DNA of 64,000 nt, taken from positions 39,455,201-39,519,200 of the forward strand of contig OZ038422.1 of NCBI GenBank assembly GCA_964036155.1, written 5' to 3'. The DNA comes from Diploscapter coronatus (Eukaryota > Nematoda > Chromadorea > Rhabditida > Rhabditidae). The notes beneath the pieces are model-generated. The model did not search any database and was not told the origin of the DNA. It saw nothing but the letters and a program-made list of their open reading frames with translations. This document shows positions 1-12,200 of this stretch, in pieces (positions within the stretch are counted from its first letter, which is position 1; the number at the start of each line of letters is the position of its first letter). The position numbers and the translations under genes are program-made.

Positions 1-3000
1 ATATGCTAGCGATAAGTTTGTGATATTGATCATTTTAAGGTTTGGCGAAATTCCTCGAAAGGGCAAGAACACATTCCGAGTTCAGCGAGTGCAGGCCGTT
101 ACATTGCCCACGTTCAACCTGAACGATCCCCGGTCCTTGGAAGCATTCGCAAGCAGTGACGAAGAGAGCGAAGGCTCTACACAGGCAGCTCTGGATGAAT
201 CGGACACGAGTGAGCTAGGAGATGATGCAATTGAGTTGGATGCAACGTTCATACTGGAAGACACAAGATTGAAACTCATCGAGTGAGATTTTTTTTATCT
301 ATCTGAAATATATTATAACAATCTTTATAGTGAACCTGAACCTTCACTTCATACGCAAAGGAGACAGTCTCTCGCTGCCACAGCTTCGACTGCTAAATTG
401 AAAATGATTAGGTAAATTTGATGTCTATTCCTTCCCAAATGTCTTAGTTTCAGGAGAGCAAACAGTACTGAAAGCAATACAGTCATGATGAGAGAAGAAC
501 CGCTGAAGCCCCTGCATTTGTTCAGCAAGAAGAAGGCTACGAGCAAGATTGCCTTCACCAAAGCGAAGAAGAATCTGAAGGCCTTGTTTGGAGGAAGGAA
601 AGATGAAGAGGAGAAGGATGAGCCCAGTACAAGGCAAGACCAAAGTTATCCTTCATCGATTTATAGAAGAAGTTTAGCAAAGACCTGAATGCAGCGGAGA
701 AATGGACTCAACACGATTGGAAGATATGCCGATTGCATCGACAGGAGATGTGCGTGGTCTGCGGTAGGAATCTGCCTAGCTTCATCATTCAGGCACATAA
801 ATGCCAAAGTCAGTTGAGGATCACTCTACTCGTCGACAATTCTGAACTTTAGAATGCAAGATGTGCGTCCATCGAGAATGCATCTCGCACACGCACAAAG
901 TTGCATGTTTTCCGATGTCACCCCGCTCACCAACGAGGATGCCTTGGGACATTGTGTATGTAAAAATTACCTGAAAATGTTTCATCAGTTTTCCTACAGT
1001 AAAACCCGACATTCGAATTCTCCACTCTCCAATGTTGCCGCTGCTGCAGGAACGTTCAGTTTGACTAAGACAAAGCAACAAGTAAATTTCATGCCATCTG
1101 AGAGATAAAATGATATTTATACAGACCGATCCTGGCACAATGATTGTCGAATGTATTGAGGATCTTCGTGATTTTTCTGTATTCATCTTCAAGAAACAGT
1201 CAACTTTGGAGGAGAACAAGTCGAAACGGGCTACGATTGTGGACGCTCTATTCAAGAAGTCCTTGAGAGAATTCCATATGGAGTTGATAGGTGAGTGAAG
1301 TTTTGGCATTGCCATGTTCAAAATGATAATTTCAGGCTATGAAGCAGTGCTAACAGAGGAGCATGCCTCTCTAAAATATCACGATCTGATCACGACATTC
1401 GAAGGAGTGCTAACAAAAGTGTGCAGGGAGGAGAAGGTCACCTTCCCAACCACGCTTGGAGTCAATGCCTTCCGAGGGTTTCTCAACGAATTTGCACAAG
1501 TCCAGAAAAGAAAGGGTTCTCGTCAGAAGACCGCTTCCAATAAGAGCATTCGAAAGAAGCGACGAAGGTCTGATGTCACTGTGGTAAGTCTTTGGCAAAC
1601 CCTGGAAATGCAATGGTTTTTCACAGACCCATCTTGGCCACCGCTTCCGGGCGGATACTGTTCATGTGCCGACTTATTGCGAAGTCTGTTCCCAATTCAT
1701 GTGGCACACGGAGAAAATGTTCATTTGTGTGGCCTGTCGCATTACCTGTCACAAGAAATGCCATACGAAAGTGAATGCACAGTGTCCTCTCACAGGACTT
1801 CCTCTGAATACGGTATGATACTTCATTTCGAAGAAGTGAAAGGTATACGTTCAGCCATCGGGTCGTTTCTTCGGCGCAGTGTTGAGCAGTCTCGTGGATG
1901 AAGAACATGAAGTGCCAATTCTGATAGACCGACTTTTTATCTGCATCGAGACAAAGGCATTGTTTGTGGAGGGAGTCTATCGAAAGAGCGGTTCGATTGC
2001 GCAAGTCAGAAGTGCGAGAAAGATGATTGAAACTACTAAAGGTGAATTTGAAATTTTGGACGTTTTTCAAAGGAGAAAATACTTGAAGACCTGGATGATA
2101 TCTGCCTGGACGATGTAGCAGTGCATGTTCTGACCACCCTGATCAAGTCGTTCTTCCGTGAATTAACAGAGCCACTCATTACATTCGATCTGTATGAGAA
2201 CTTCCTGAATGTGGCTGAAGTGGAAGAAGCGAGTGAACGAGTCCGGTGTCTGTCAGTTATGATCGAATTATTGCCGAAAGCGCATCGATCTCTACTCGAC
2301 AGACTCATGTATCACTTGGCCAGAGTCGCACACCAGGTTAGTTTCTTTATTATTTTATGAGCTGCAGTCGTGTTTCATTCGTTCAAAATGCAAGAGTGAA
2401 TGCTATCCTTCTAGATTAAAAATAAAATTCTTTTAGTCAATCTTTGTGTTTTATCAGATGCACATTTTATGCCCTAGGCAGTTTATTAAAGAAAGAATTT
2501 TCAACTCATTTGACCAGCACTCTTACATCATTGGAATTCTCTACACTGCAACTACATTCACCTGATAACTGAATTGCATTTGGTTTGACTTATTATGATA
2601 AGGCCATGAGCAAATTTTAGACAGGCAGTGGAAACGATAGTTTACGCGAAAAGACCATAAAAAGTTTAGGAAGCGGTTAATAAAATGGGAGCCTCGAATT
2701 TGGCGTTGATCTTTGGGCCGTGCATTTTGCGAAGACATGAGTCGATTCACGCACAGGATCAGTTGTCTGACGTGACGCGGCAGGCTGTCTGCATTCAGAC
2801 GTTGATCGAGGAGAAGATGAAGCAGTACAGAGCTACGCTCATCAATATTGTGCAGCTCGAAGATGCTAGTGAAAAGGTAAGATCAGTCTTGTGAATCTTC
2901 TTTTCTAGCTTCGATTTTGAGGTTTCTGAAAATCTGCGTCGGATCGAAGAGCACCAGCAGCAGCAGTCGCAGGAGGAGGATCGCCCGAGCCCAGGAATGG

Positions 3001-3403
3001 ACACAGCTAAGCAGCTCTTCACAGAGCAACTGGACTTTTTGGGTCGCCAAAAGTAAGAACACCAAGTTGATCACATTTTTACAATTTATAAAATTTTTTG
3101 AAGTCGAAGTTCAGTTTAAAAAATAATAAGTTGAACTTCACTTTATCTATCATCTAAAATTCGAATACGCAGAATATATTTTGCAGAGAGCGTTTGCTCC
3201 AAGAGCTGCCTCCTCTGGCTCCAGTCGCCTCGTCGGAAGATCTCTCTTCATCCGACGAATCACACCAAGCAGAGGAATATGCATTAGATCTGTCGGCTCC
3301 ACCGGTCCTCACCAACATCCCTCATCTCTGCAAGCAGAGGCCCCGTCCTCCTGCAAACCGTCGACCTCCCACTCTGACTCTTCTCTTCCCGAAACAAAAA
3401 TGA
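1..3403 (+). CDS. hum-7: Class IX unconventional myosin, C-terminal part (C1-C1-RhoGAP), 5' truncated by window
   Basis: This is the 3' half of an actin motor that also acts as a Rho GTPase-activating protein; the motor domain lies before the window. Exons: ~42-282, 331-411, 454-644, 695-808, 853-955, 1000-1081, 1125-1290, 1336-1583, 1627-1812, 1855-2041, 2089-2336, 2670-2876, 2922-3052, 3187-3403. All phases agree. Two complete zinc-binding C1 patterns are visible: one over 695-955 (H-x12-C-x2-C-x13-C-x2-C-x4-H-x2-C) and a better one in 1627-1812 (CEVC, CVAC, HKKC). The RhoGAP domain (1855 to about 2876) has the arginine-finger motif GVYRKSGS and the later block NLALIFGPCILR. A Gln-rich linker and a Ser/Pro-rich tail follow, ending at TGA 3403. 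The family assignment (MYO9; HUM-7 in C. elegans) rests on the C1-RhoGAP order and tail similarity. The 50 nt intron 645-694 was chosen because it alone keeps the frame. Confidence 0.85.
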
Positions 3404-6286
3404 AGTTGACGCGTTGCGCTGCATCGTTAACATTTTATCGTCTTCTTTATCGCAGAAAAAGAATAGAGATGATAGCGCATAAATTCTATCATATTTAAAT
3501 TTTCGAACATTCGCCATACAGAGCTCAGACGGAATGCTTTCATATGATCATTCTCTATGTTAGCTACGTAAAGCAATGCGCAAACTCATAATACACTTAC
3601 TCGGCACCCTCCAAATTTGTTAATTAAGCCCCATCGTTATGTGTTGACAACTTATTTATCACTCTTCTCTGTGCATCTTCATATGTTGCGAAGCGAGGTA
3701 ACACTATTTTTGCTGTATTATTTTATTTGTTCTTCTGCATTGACAACGATTTGGAAATTTGGTACTTCCATAAAGCACTTCATTGCTGAATGTTAGCATT
3801 TTATCTCTTTGATAAAAGATAAGAACGCTTTGTTAACGTTTAAAAATTGAGTGCGCACTTGTGCTTGTATCGAATTTTCAAGTTTTTTTTGTTGATCTTT
3901 TCCTCTTTTCCATCCCTATTTGATTGTTTATGTTGTTTGCAGCTCAAACTATCATGGACTCTTTCTGCTATTTTGATGATGTCTAAATTTGTTGTGTTTT
4001 CCCTCTCTGTGCTCTCTCGATTTATCCCCCTCTCGCTAGATGTCCATTCGGCTGTCAGCAGCGTGGACAGTCTCTCCCTTCCCCCACTGCTTTATGACAG
4101 ATGCTTCGAACCAGCTTCTTGCAGCATCGCTTTCATTGAGAGAATCCCTCTTCCCTCCTCCCTTCAAGAATAATCAATTATCCAATCCCCTATCCCCTTA
4201 TCGTTATCATTTTATCATTGCATATATGCGCTCCAATTGATCTCCTCGAATATTCACAATCATTTCTCTGCTTCTCTTCCCCTCTCCCCTGATTTCTCTA
4301 TTTTCTAGTCATATTTCCTTATCAGTGCCTTCCTCTCATTTTCCACTTGCTCAATTCGCCTCGAGCGATATATATCAACCCAATTTGGCTCCCTAATCAA
4401 TAAACGGTTTTTTCGCAATTTTTCGACATAATTTTTCGTTGAGAAATCCGAGCTTCTCGCTAATATCTTGCAGTGTTTTCGGATTTTGCTTTTACTAACG
4501 AGTTTTATTCAGGTGTCCCATCGTCTCTGACTCATTTGGTTGACATTTTGTGGCACATCTTCAAAATCTCAATCTAGTCTGCAACAGGTTGGCATAAATC
4601 AGTGATAAGATATTCTTGAATATCGACAATTTTCTTGTCACTGATATTAAAGTATCACCACAAACATAACATAAACAACAAAGTGAGAAGTGAGGTCTCT
4701 TTCTTTCTGCGTATGAATTGTAACATGATTTCTTTCTGTTCTAATCTTTTATGCAATCATCTGCAGAAGCGCGTCGTCGTTTGTCTTTGCGTCGCTTCCC
4801 ATTTCTTGTCATGAAGCCTGCTTTCATTTTGAGCAGACTTGCAATTTTTCCCTAAAATTTCACAATCAGATCTCATAAAATAATGAACTTTCCACTAAAA
4901 ACGTCGACTTCTCTCTTGCCAATCTGATTTTGAACTTCTGCACCTGCAGTTTTCTGATCTTCTTCTCTGCAGTATATCTCAATTATCCCACGTCATAACA
5001 ATTTATTACTTGTCTGCCTGTTGTCGTTCTCAGTACACATTCATGTACAGTTCTAGTTTCCAGACGAGTCATCCTAATAATTTTCCCTCTGTCGCATTCT
5101 TATCTGTGTCTTGCATTGCTGTGTCGCTTGTACGGGGCCATCCCCTCTCCAACTCATCTTTCCCCCTCCCCTTTCTAATTTCCCTTTCCACACTTGGGCT
5201 ATTTTCAAGTGAACTAACAAGTATCCACCCATCCATCCATTCATTCCCTCTTTCCACTTTTCCTTGTATTTGGGATTGGCCAACGCCCTTGGCATTTCCT
5301 AATCGAACAAACCGACAGACACTATCAGCCCCGATCTGGTCGAATGGTGATAAAAAATTAACTCGCGTTCTTGAAAAATTTAGAAATCAGCAGGAAAAGT
5401 GAAACATCAATTGCAGTTTTAGATAGCGTTAGACTACTATTAAAAAAGAAGAACAATAGTGAAGAAAAGTATATAACGTCATATAGTATTTTTAAAAACT
5501 AATGCTGCAGAAAAATCGAAACCATGCAAAAAAAAATTGAATTTGCAAAGCCTACATGTTGAATCATGCGGCTGAACTTTGCGAAACTTTCGCGTGTGTG
5601 TTTGTTCTATTTTTTAAAAACTGGGCTGAACTCGCAATGATAAATCAAATCAAACACACTTGCCAATCAATCACTTTACCCAAAATAGAGTAAGAACATA
5701 TAGAAGTCGATCTTCACTTTTCCCATACAAGCAAATCCCCATCTCTATTTTCGATCTTTCGATTCAATCCTCTCCCACTGCTGACCCTTTGTCCTTTTAT
5801 GATACTTGCCTCGCGGGCGCTTCTCCTTTCAAATCTCCATCCGTATTGATTTCTCCACTTTATTTGTTCAAAAAAGTACTCGTACGTCAACCCTGTATCT
5901 CCCCATTCCCTGACTACGTGACACTCCGCTTTTCATATTGTCGCAATGGTGTGTTTTTTTTTTCAATTTCATTCCCAGCTTCTGCTTTGTAGTTTTCCCT
6001 TTCAACTTTTGGTTGATTAAATTGCCCCCTTCTTGGGCTTAAAAATAATCGCATTACTCTAAATCCGTACTGTCAAATGAGTTGATTCTATTCTCTTCCT
6101 TTGCCTAGAAATAAGGAGTTTCTATTGATTACTGCTAATTTGCGAGGGAACGAAAAAAAAACAGTAACTAACAAATAATAACGCGGCAGTGTTGATGTCA
6201 GCGAGAAACGAGCGATTTCCTTTTTGAAGGGCGGTGGCGTGTGATTCATCAGTGATTGGCTATTTGACAGTGGAAGAAGAGGGGGT
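3404..6286. other. Intergenic/5' region between myosin IX and RhoGEF
   Basis: This 2.9 kb stretch is AT- and pyrimidine-rich. It has open frames of up to 130 codons, but they have Ser/Phe/Pro-rich compositions from C/T tracts and no splice-linked partners. I see no convincing coding exon. It should hold the 3' UTR of the myosin gene and the promoter, and perhaps non-coding first exons, of the RhoGEF. A short CCAT repeat is present near 5226-5244. Confidence 0.5.
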
Positions 6287-9200
6287 ATGGCGATGCGCAG
6301 GACGACTTCCATGGAAAACGCGATTCCCTTTCACTCGGCTCTCGGACCGCCTGAAGACGTCTACCCGAGGTATTCCATCGATCGAACGAGCACCGGAGTT
6401 GGAGCGGAGTCAAGCAGATTGGATAACAGGTTGGAGTTTCAATTTTCTTGCTTTTCGTTTATTGCGAGTACTTTCCTTTCATTATACTATGATTTGGGTA
6501 CAAGTTTACCCAGAATAAGCCATTTTCTCTTAATTTGAAGAGAATAACCATGATAGCAGTTTCGATAAAAGTCATCGATTTCAACACATTTGAGTCGTGC
6601 AGAAGCATTCAGACATTAAAGATGACCCCATTTTTGCGACACTGACACTGGCAGTGTCCAACATTTTGACACTAACACCGCAGTCTCAGTATCAATGTCA
6701 AACTCTTTAATGTCTGGAAGCATTCATTTGAAATATTTTGAAAAATATTCTCACTTCTCTAAGATTGTACTCACATTTGAGATGAAAGCATACGCATCCA
6801 TCCATTCGAGTTAGCCAATTGACCATTTCATCGTTCAACTTTCCCCCTTTTCCCTCTCTACAGGCTAATAACTTGTAATTGCTTATTTCCCATTTCCATT
6901 TTCATTTTTCTCTGCAAAAAACCCTCGCAGATTTTGCCTTTTGCCTGTCGCCTTCTAATCGCTTTCACAAACACTCGTAAATCCTAACGCAGAAACAGAA
7001 ACAACCCGCCGCAATCCGCATAACATTCACTTCTTCGACTCTTTGCATTCGTCATCGAGATTTCATAACTGATTTGTAAATGATTACTATTCCTTGTCAT
7101 TTGCCTTTCTTCCTTAACAGTCATAGCATTCACAATCAGTCGTTATGAACCTTTGGTCTTTTTTGTTGTTGAAAATTTCACTCATCTTATTGAATATTCA
7201 TTTGGAAAGTTCAACCACCTTGAAAATGAATTAGCCTCAATGACGAAAATGAGTGTACTTTCCAGGAACCCATTTTAATCGTATTGGGTTGGTCAGAAAC
7301 TTTTGCCAGAATACGCTTTACTAGACTAGATAGCTAACTTCTGTAAGTTGCGCTATCGAAAGCATAATACCATTTGCCTGAATATATGTGGCAACAATAG
7401 TCATTATATCGTTTGGCTGAGTCTGATACTCGTAAGATTCATAAAAGTGTAGTAAAGCTCGACGGCGAACTTTCTGACCTATTCAATAGAAAGTGCGTCT
7501 TTCTTTTCCCTCTCTCCTTTCAGCTAGCGTAATCTCGATGCATCGCGTAGCGAACAATTGCTCACAGTTCAGCAATTCAGTGTCCTGCAAAAACGTCTCT
7601 GCTCCCCTCGACAAAAATGGTTTGCGCCGCCAAATTCACTTTCTCGTTATTTTGCCCTGCGACAAACAATGACTGAGCTGGCCGCGTGCCTGTCTGTCTT
7701 TCCTGCCTTCCACACAGTCCCTCTGCATTTCATCGCCGCAGTCCGCAGTCTGTTTGACCTTTTTAGGGCGCGGCGCCCACTTGGCGGTTGGCGCCCTATC
7801 TCTTCCCTTTTCCTCGATTCAATCTGTTTTCCCTCGTTTCAAATTCATACATTTCGCTGGATTTTCAAACTTCCAGATTTATCCTATTTCTTCTTTTTTG
7901 CAGGTATTCAACGTACCTCGACGTCGGCAACTCGTCATTCGGAAGCAGCAACAGCGAATTCTCCCCACTGCCTCCTTACTACAGCGACTCGTCGCGATTC
8001 CGTTTCCCTGAACATCGAGGTCTGTCTGTTAAATGATAACACTGGAAAGTCTGGCCTACATGAATCGTATAGTAAACGATCAATACTTTCTCAATATTTC
8101 GCTGAAGTTTCTCGAGTGTTATACTACAACAAGCATTCTCATTGAGTTTTCAAGAAAAAAACCTATCTAATCGAATTGCCTGTTTATCAGGTGTCAAGCC
8201 CAAATGCCTTATCAAACCCTGCTCGCATCTATCAAATTCAAAACAATTCCTTATCAACAATTTGCCGATCTCGTAGTTCTCATTCCCCTACCAACCCTCA
8301 TCATCTTGTAGTCCTCGCCGCTATCTGTTTATTCCGTTCCCTTGCTATTTTCCAGAAAAGAGGGTGTGAACTGCACGGGGCCGTGCTATAATGCCATAAT
8401 AATTTGCAGTCTCGGGATGGTATGAGTATCGTTCGCCTCTGATGGTTGAATCGTTGGCCCCACCGTCCGCGCCCTCAGCGCCGAATCCCATCACCAATCT
8501 GACGAGAACGCTGTCCCACTCACTCGATTCGCTAAACAGCGGTAGGACATTGATTTCTAAAGAAAAAAGAAGAAGCAAGTATTGATTTTTGCAGAGCATG
8601 CAGCGGAACACAACCAATTCACTCATTCGGATGGAATGATGGTTACAGAGCCTTCTATGTCAGGTACAACTTTTTGTCTTCTCAAATTATAAATTTCCTT
8701 CATTTTGCCTAAACTCACCTGATAATGCTTCCTTCCTTGACACTTCTCAAAAATAGAGGATTTGCAAAAATGAAATGCTTTTGACGATTTGAATCTTTCA
8801 GTTTCGAGCATCCATCCCGTCCTAATGAACGACATGGAGAATCACCTGAACTTGAGTTACGATGACGACAGCGTGAAAGACAATCTGCCGCTGTCTCCAA
8901 ACACAATGCACAAGATTCTGTCGAACAGAACGAATTCTAATGATTTTGACAACAGAACCATTTACTCCAACATTGGTGAGTTTTGATATTTTTCATCTAA
9001 AAATTTTTCAACTAATAAAAGTCGAAAAATTCTTATTCTTTGTATGGTATTTCTTCAAAATTTCGAAATTTTCTTTCTTATAAAGCTAATTATACTGCAG
9101 ATCCGGAAGATAACAACAACCCACAAACGAACAGCCACAGCCCCAGTCTGTTCAGAGTCAATTTTTCGGACGAAGTCACTTCCTACGAATCTTCTAAATC

Positions 9201-12200
9201 ACCACTCGTACAAATTATCGAGGAGGATGTTGAGGTTAGTGAAAATTAGAATCAAAAAATGATAAGATCACAAAATCCACTGCGAAAATGAAAAATGAGA
9301 GTAAAGATTATCGTTGAGGAAGAAATGGTGATAAGATTAGTGTATTCTGGCGCATTTCAAGATCAATTCACCAAATTTTAATATTTATTCAAGTCGTCGT
9401 CTAAAATCTTTGGTTTCTCTAAATTCGACTCCATATCGTGAATTTTTGCCGGTTCAGACTTGGACTTCTTCCGCAAAACCATATCAGCTATAGAGCGCTT
9501 CCCGCTTTCTAACCGCGACAATTTTTGCTGAGCTCTAAAATTGCGAATTTAAAAAATGTCACTCGTTGGAGACTAGAAACCTGAATTCGGGCTTTGTGAA
9601 ATCAGCCGGCTCGGCACTAGCCAAAATGACAAAGGGAATATTGACAAATACGACAATCACGCTTATTGCGATGAATAAGCGGGACCACTAAAAAAACAAG
9701 TAATTTGGAGGTAAAAATTGCCAGATGCTGAAGTTATCAATTTTGAGAAATCGAAACTTCAAAAACATATAGTAGAAATATCTGACTTCTTCTGGAGCAT
9801 TTGTTGGACAAATCGTGGCGACCAGAGTGGGCAGGAATAAATTCGCAGCGCAATTTAGAACTGACACCGCTAGCATTACAACATAGGCGTATTGACGAGC
9901 TACCTAAAGTTGAATTTTGCAAAAAAAAAATCATTCGGGCACTTTTCTAATTTTACCAGTTGCGTGCACTTGACTGTTCCAACAACATTGAATCCCGTGA
10001 AAACAATACCAGCCGTGAAAAATATTTGAGCAACAACAGCAGAGTCTGTCTGAATTGTTTTAAGCTTGTAGATTTAAAAAAAGACTATCTTACAAGCGCC
10101 ATGATAGCAAAACTTAAGGCGAACATTCCTTGTGAACCACTTGCGAACATTATCAAACGACTCTAAACTTCGAATTTCAGAAAATTAGGACTTTTCAAAT
10201 ACTACCTTTTCTGATAAACATGTAGCATAATCGGAAAGTGGACCGGCCACGAATTTCACTCCAATTGCAATAACGTAGGGAAGTGAAGTGGCGAATCCGG
10301 TTGCTTTCACGTCCAAACCAAGAACTTTATTCAAATATGTTGGTCCGTAGTAGATCATTATGAAAAATCCTAAATGAACGAAGTTGAAAATTTTATAAGT
10401 TGAATTTTCACCGAAGCTTCCTCCAACCACCGACAAACAAATCGCCATGATACATTTGTTGGAGAAAATAGCCCTGAACGGCACATAGCCTTTGATCTTT
10501 TCCATTTTCCCCTCCTTGATTCGACCCAACTCTTTCTCGCTCACGTGCCTGCAGAACAAAAACACGAAATGCTAATTTTATGTTGCAAGCAAGCACCTGT
10601 GTTTACTGGGACAATCTCTGTAGTAGATGTAGAAAATGATGTATGCCAGAACGGTGACTGCTCCCTGCGAATAGAACACTCCTCTCCAGGTTAGAGACGA
10701 TTCACACATGAAACCTGCTAGAGGCATTGTGACGATGTTACTTATCTGGAAAGGTCATTTTTTACAATAGAAAATTGGGGTTTTTGAAATCCCCATGAAA
10801 ATTCGGCTCACTTGAATGGAACTCGATAAAACCGAAATAAAAGTCCCCGTTTGAGCCAAAATAGACCACTGTTCGGATATAGCGCCCATTAGCGAGAATA
10901 TTATCGATGTTCCCGTTCCCTAGAGAAATACGTTTTCGAAAATTTTATTTTGGATTCCAACCTGTAAAACTCGAACCATCAAAGTCGGCGCATAGCCCCA
11001 AGCAACCGCGGGAGGCATTAGAATCGTGCTAATGCCCGAGATGAACCCGTAGGTGCTCATGGTTTTCCTAAGCAATTCTTTTTTAAATGCACTAACAAAT
11101 AGACCAAGGTCAATCTTTGTCGATTCAATCTCAATTTCTTCCTTACCTCACTCCAATATATTCAATGGCAGGCAAATAAGGCATCGTCCCAAGCAGAGAT
11201 CCAACTGCATTTGCAGAAAACAGCAAAGATATTTTCGCAGGAGAATTTAGCCAGTGGGGCTCTAAAATCGTAAATTTCTTTCACTTTTAGAAGTATGCAT
11301 TGGAACTGTGATTCACGTAGTTTCGAGTTGAATCTAAGCATAATGAGATGCATGACGACTTTTGTCATCAAAAATATAGTCGAAAAGATGGAAAGATGAA
11401 CTTGGACTGTAATTTTTGAATAACAATATGATCCAAAGCATATAGTAAAGGAAAAACGATGATGTCATTTGACAAGTCTAGAAATGAGGATTTAAAAAAA
11501 ATCTATCTCTTTTCTCCTTGAAGAGTTTGTCTTGTTAGCTGGCTACTCATTTCAAATTTTCGAGGGTCTGAAGATAATAGTATCAATGGAGAAAAAAGGA
11601 GCAAAATCACATTGCAAAGAAGATTATTTTCTCAGATCTTATTCTTGCTTAACTTCTCATCTTCTCTCCTGGCTCTAGTATAGAAGTATACAATTAATCA
11701 AGTCTTATTTACTAACAGCTCTTTAATCATCTTCTAACTCGCCTGAACTGCTGTTATCCCATTGCTGCCTCACGACGTCGTCCATGCAGATTACAGTGAA
11801 ATTCATGGCAATTGCATTTGAGAATAGTCCAACCAGGCAGACAATTGATAACACCAAAATGAGAAGTCGGGTTTTGTTGCCGAATGTAGGACCATCCCTT
11901 CCTTGTCGTTCATGCGCATTTTCTTCCTCGGCCATTTCCACTGCCTTCCCATAGTCGATATCCATTTTGGCTTTTATTGAATCTGAAAAGTTCAAATAAG
12001 TCGTGACGAAAATGGCGTTGGCGAGCTTTGATAAACGTCCAGGGACATGATTTCTAAAATTCCTGAAGAAATGGTAAGCTATAGCAAATGAGACTTTGGA
12101 ACGAAACGAACAGAATTCGACTCAATCATGGTTCCAATCCAGAACTGAATTTATAAAGAAAAATTTTGGTCTCCTAAAAACAATGACATCTAGAAATGTT

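Noticed and set aside
7558..8145. 195-codon open frame at 7558-8145
   Set aside because: Only 7904-8019 of this region is coding, and in a different frame that joins its neighbours in phase; the long frame is a shadow across intron sequence.
10185..10565. A 126-codon uninterrupted minus-strand frame through 10370-10411 in the SLC17 gene
   Set aside because: A 42 nt GT-AG intron (multiple of three) fits better: splicing joins GGSFG to FFIMIYYGPTYL and removes an insertion not expected in the family. Retention remains possible.
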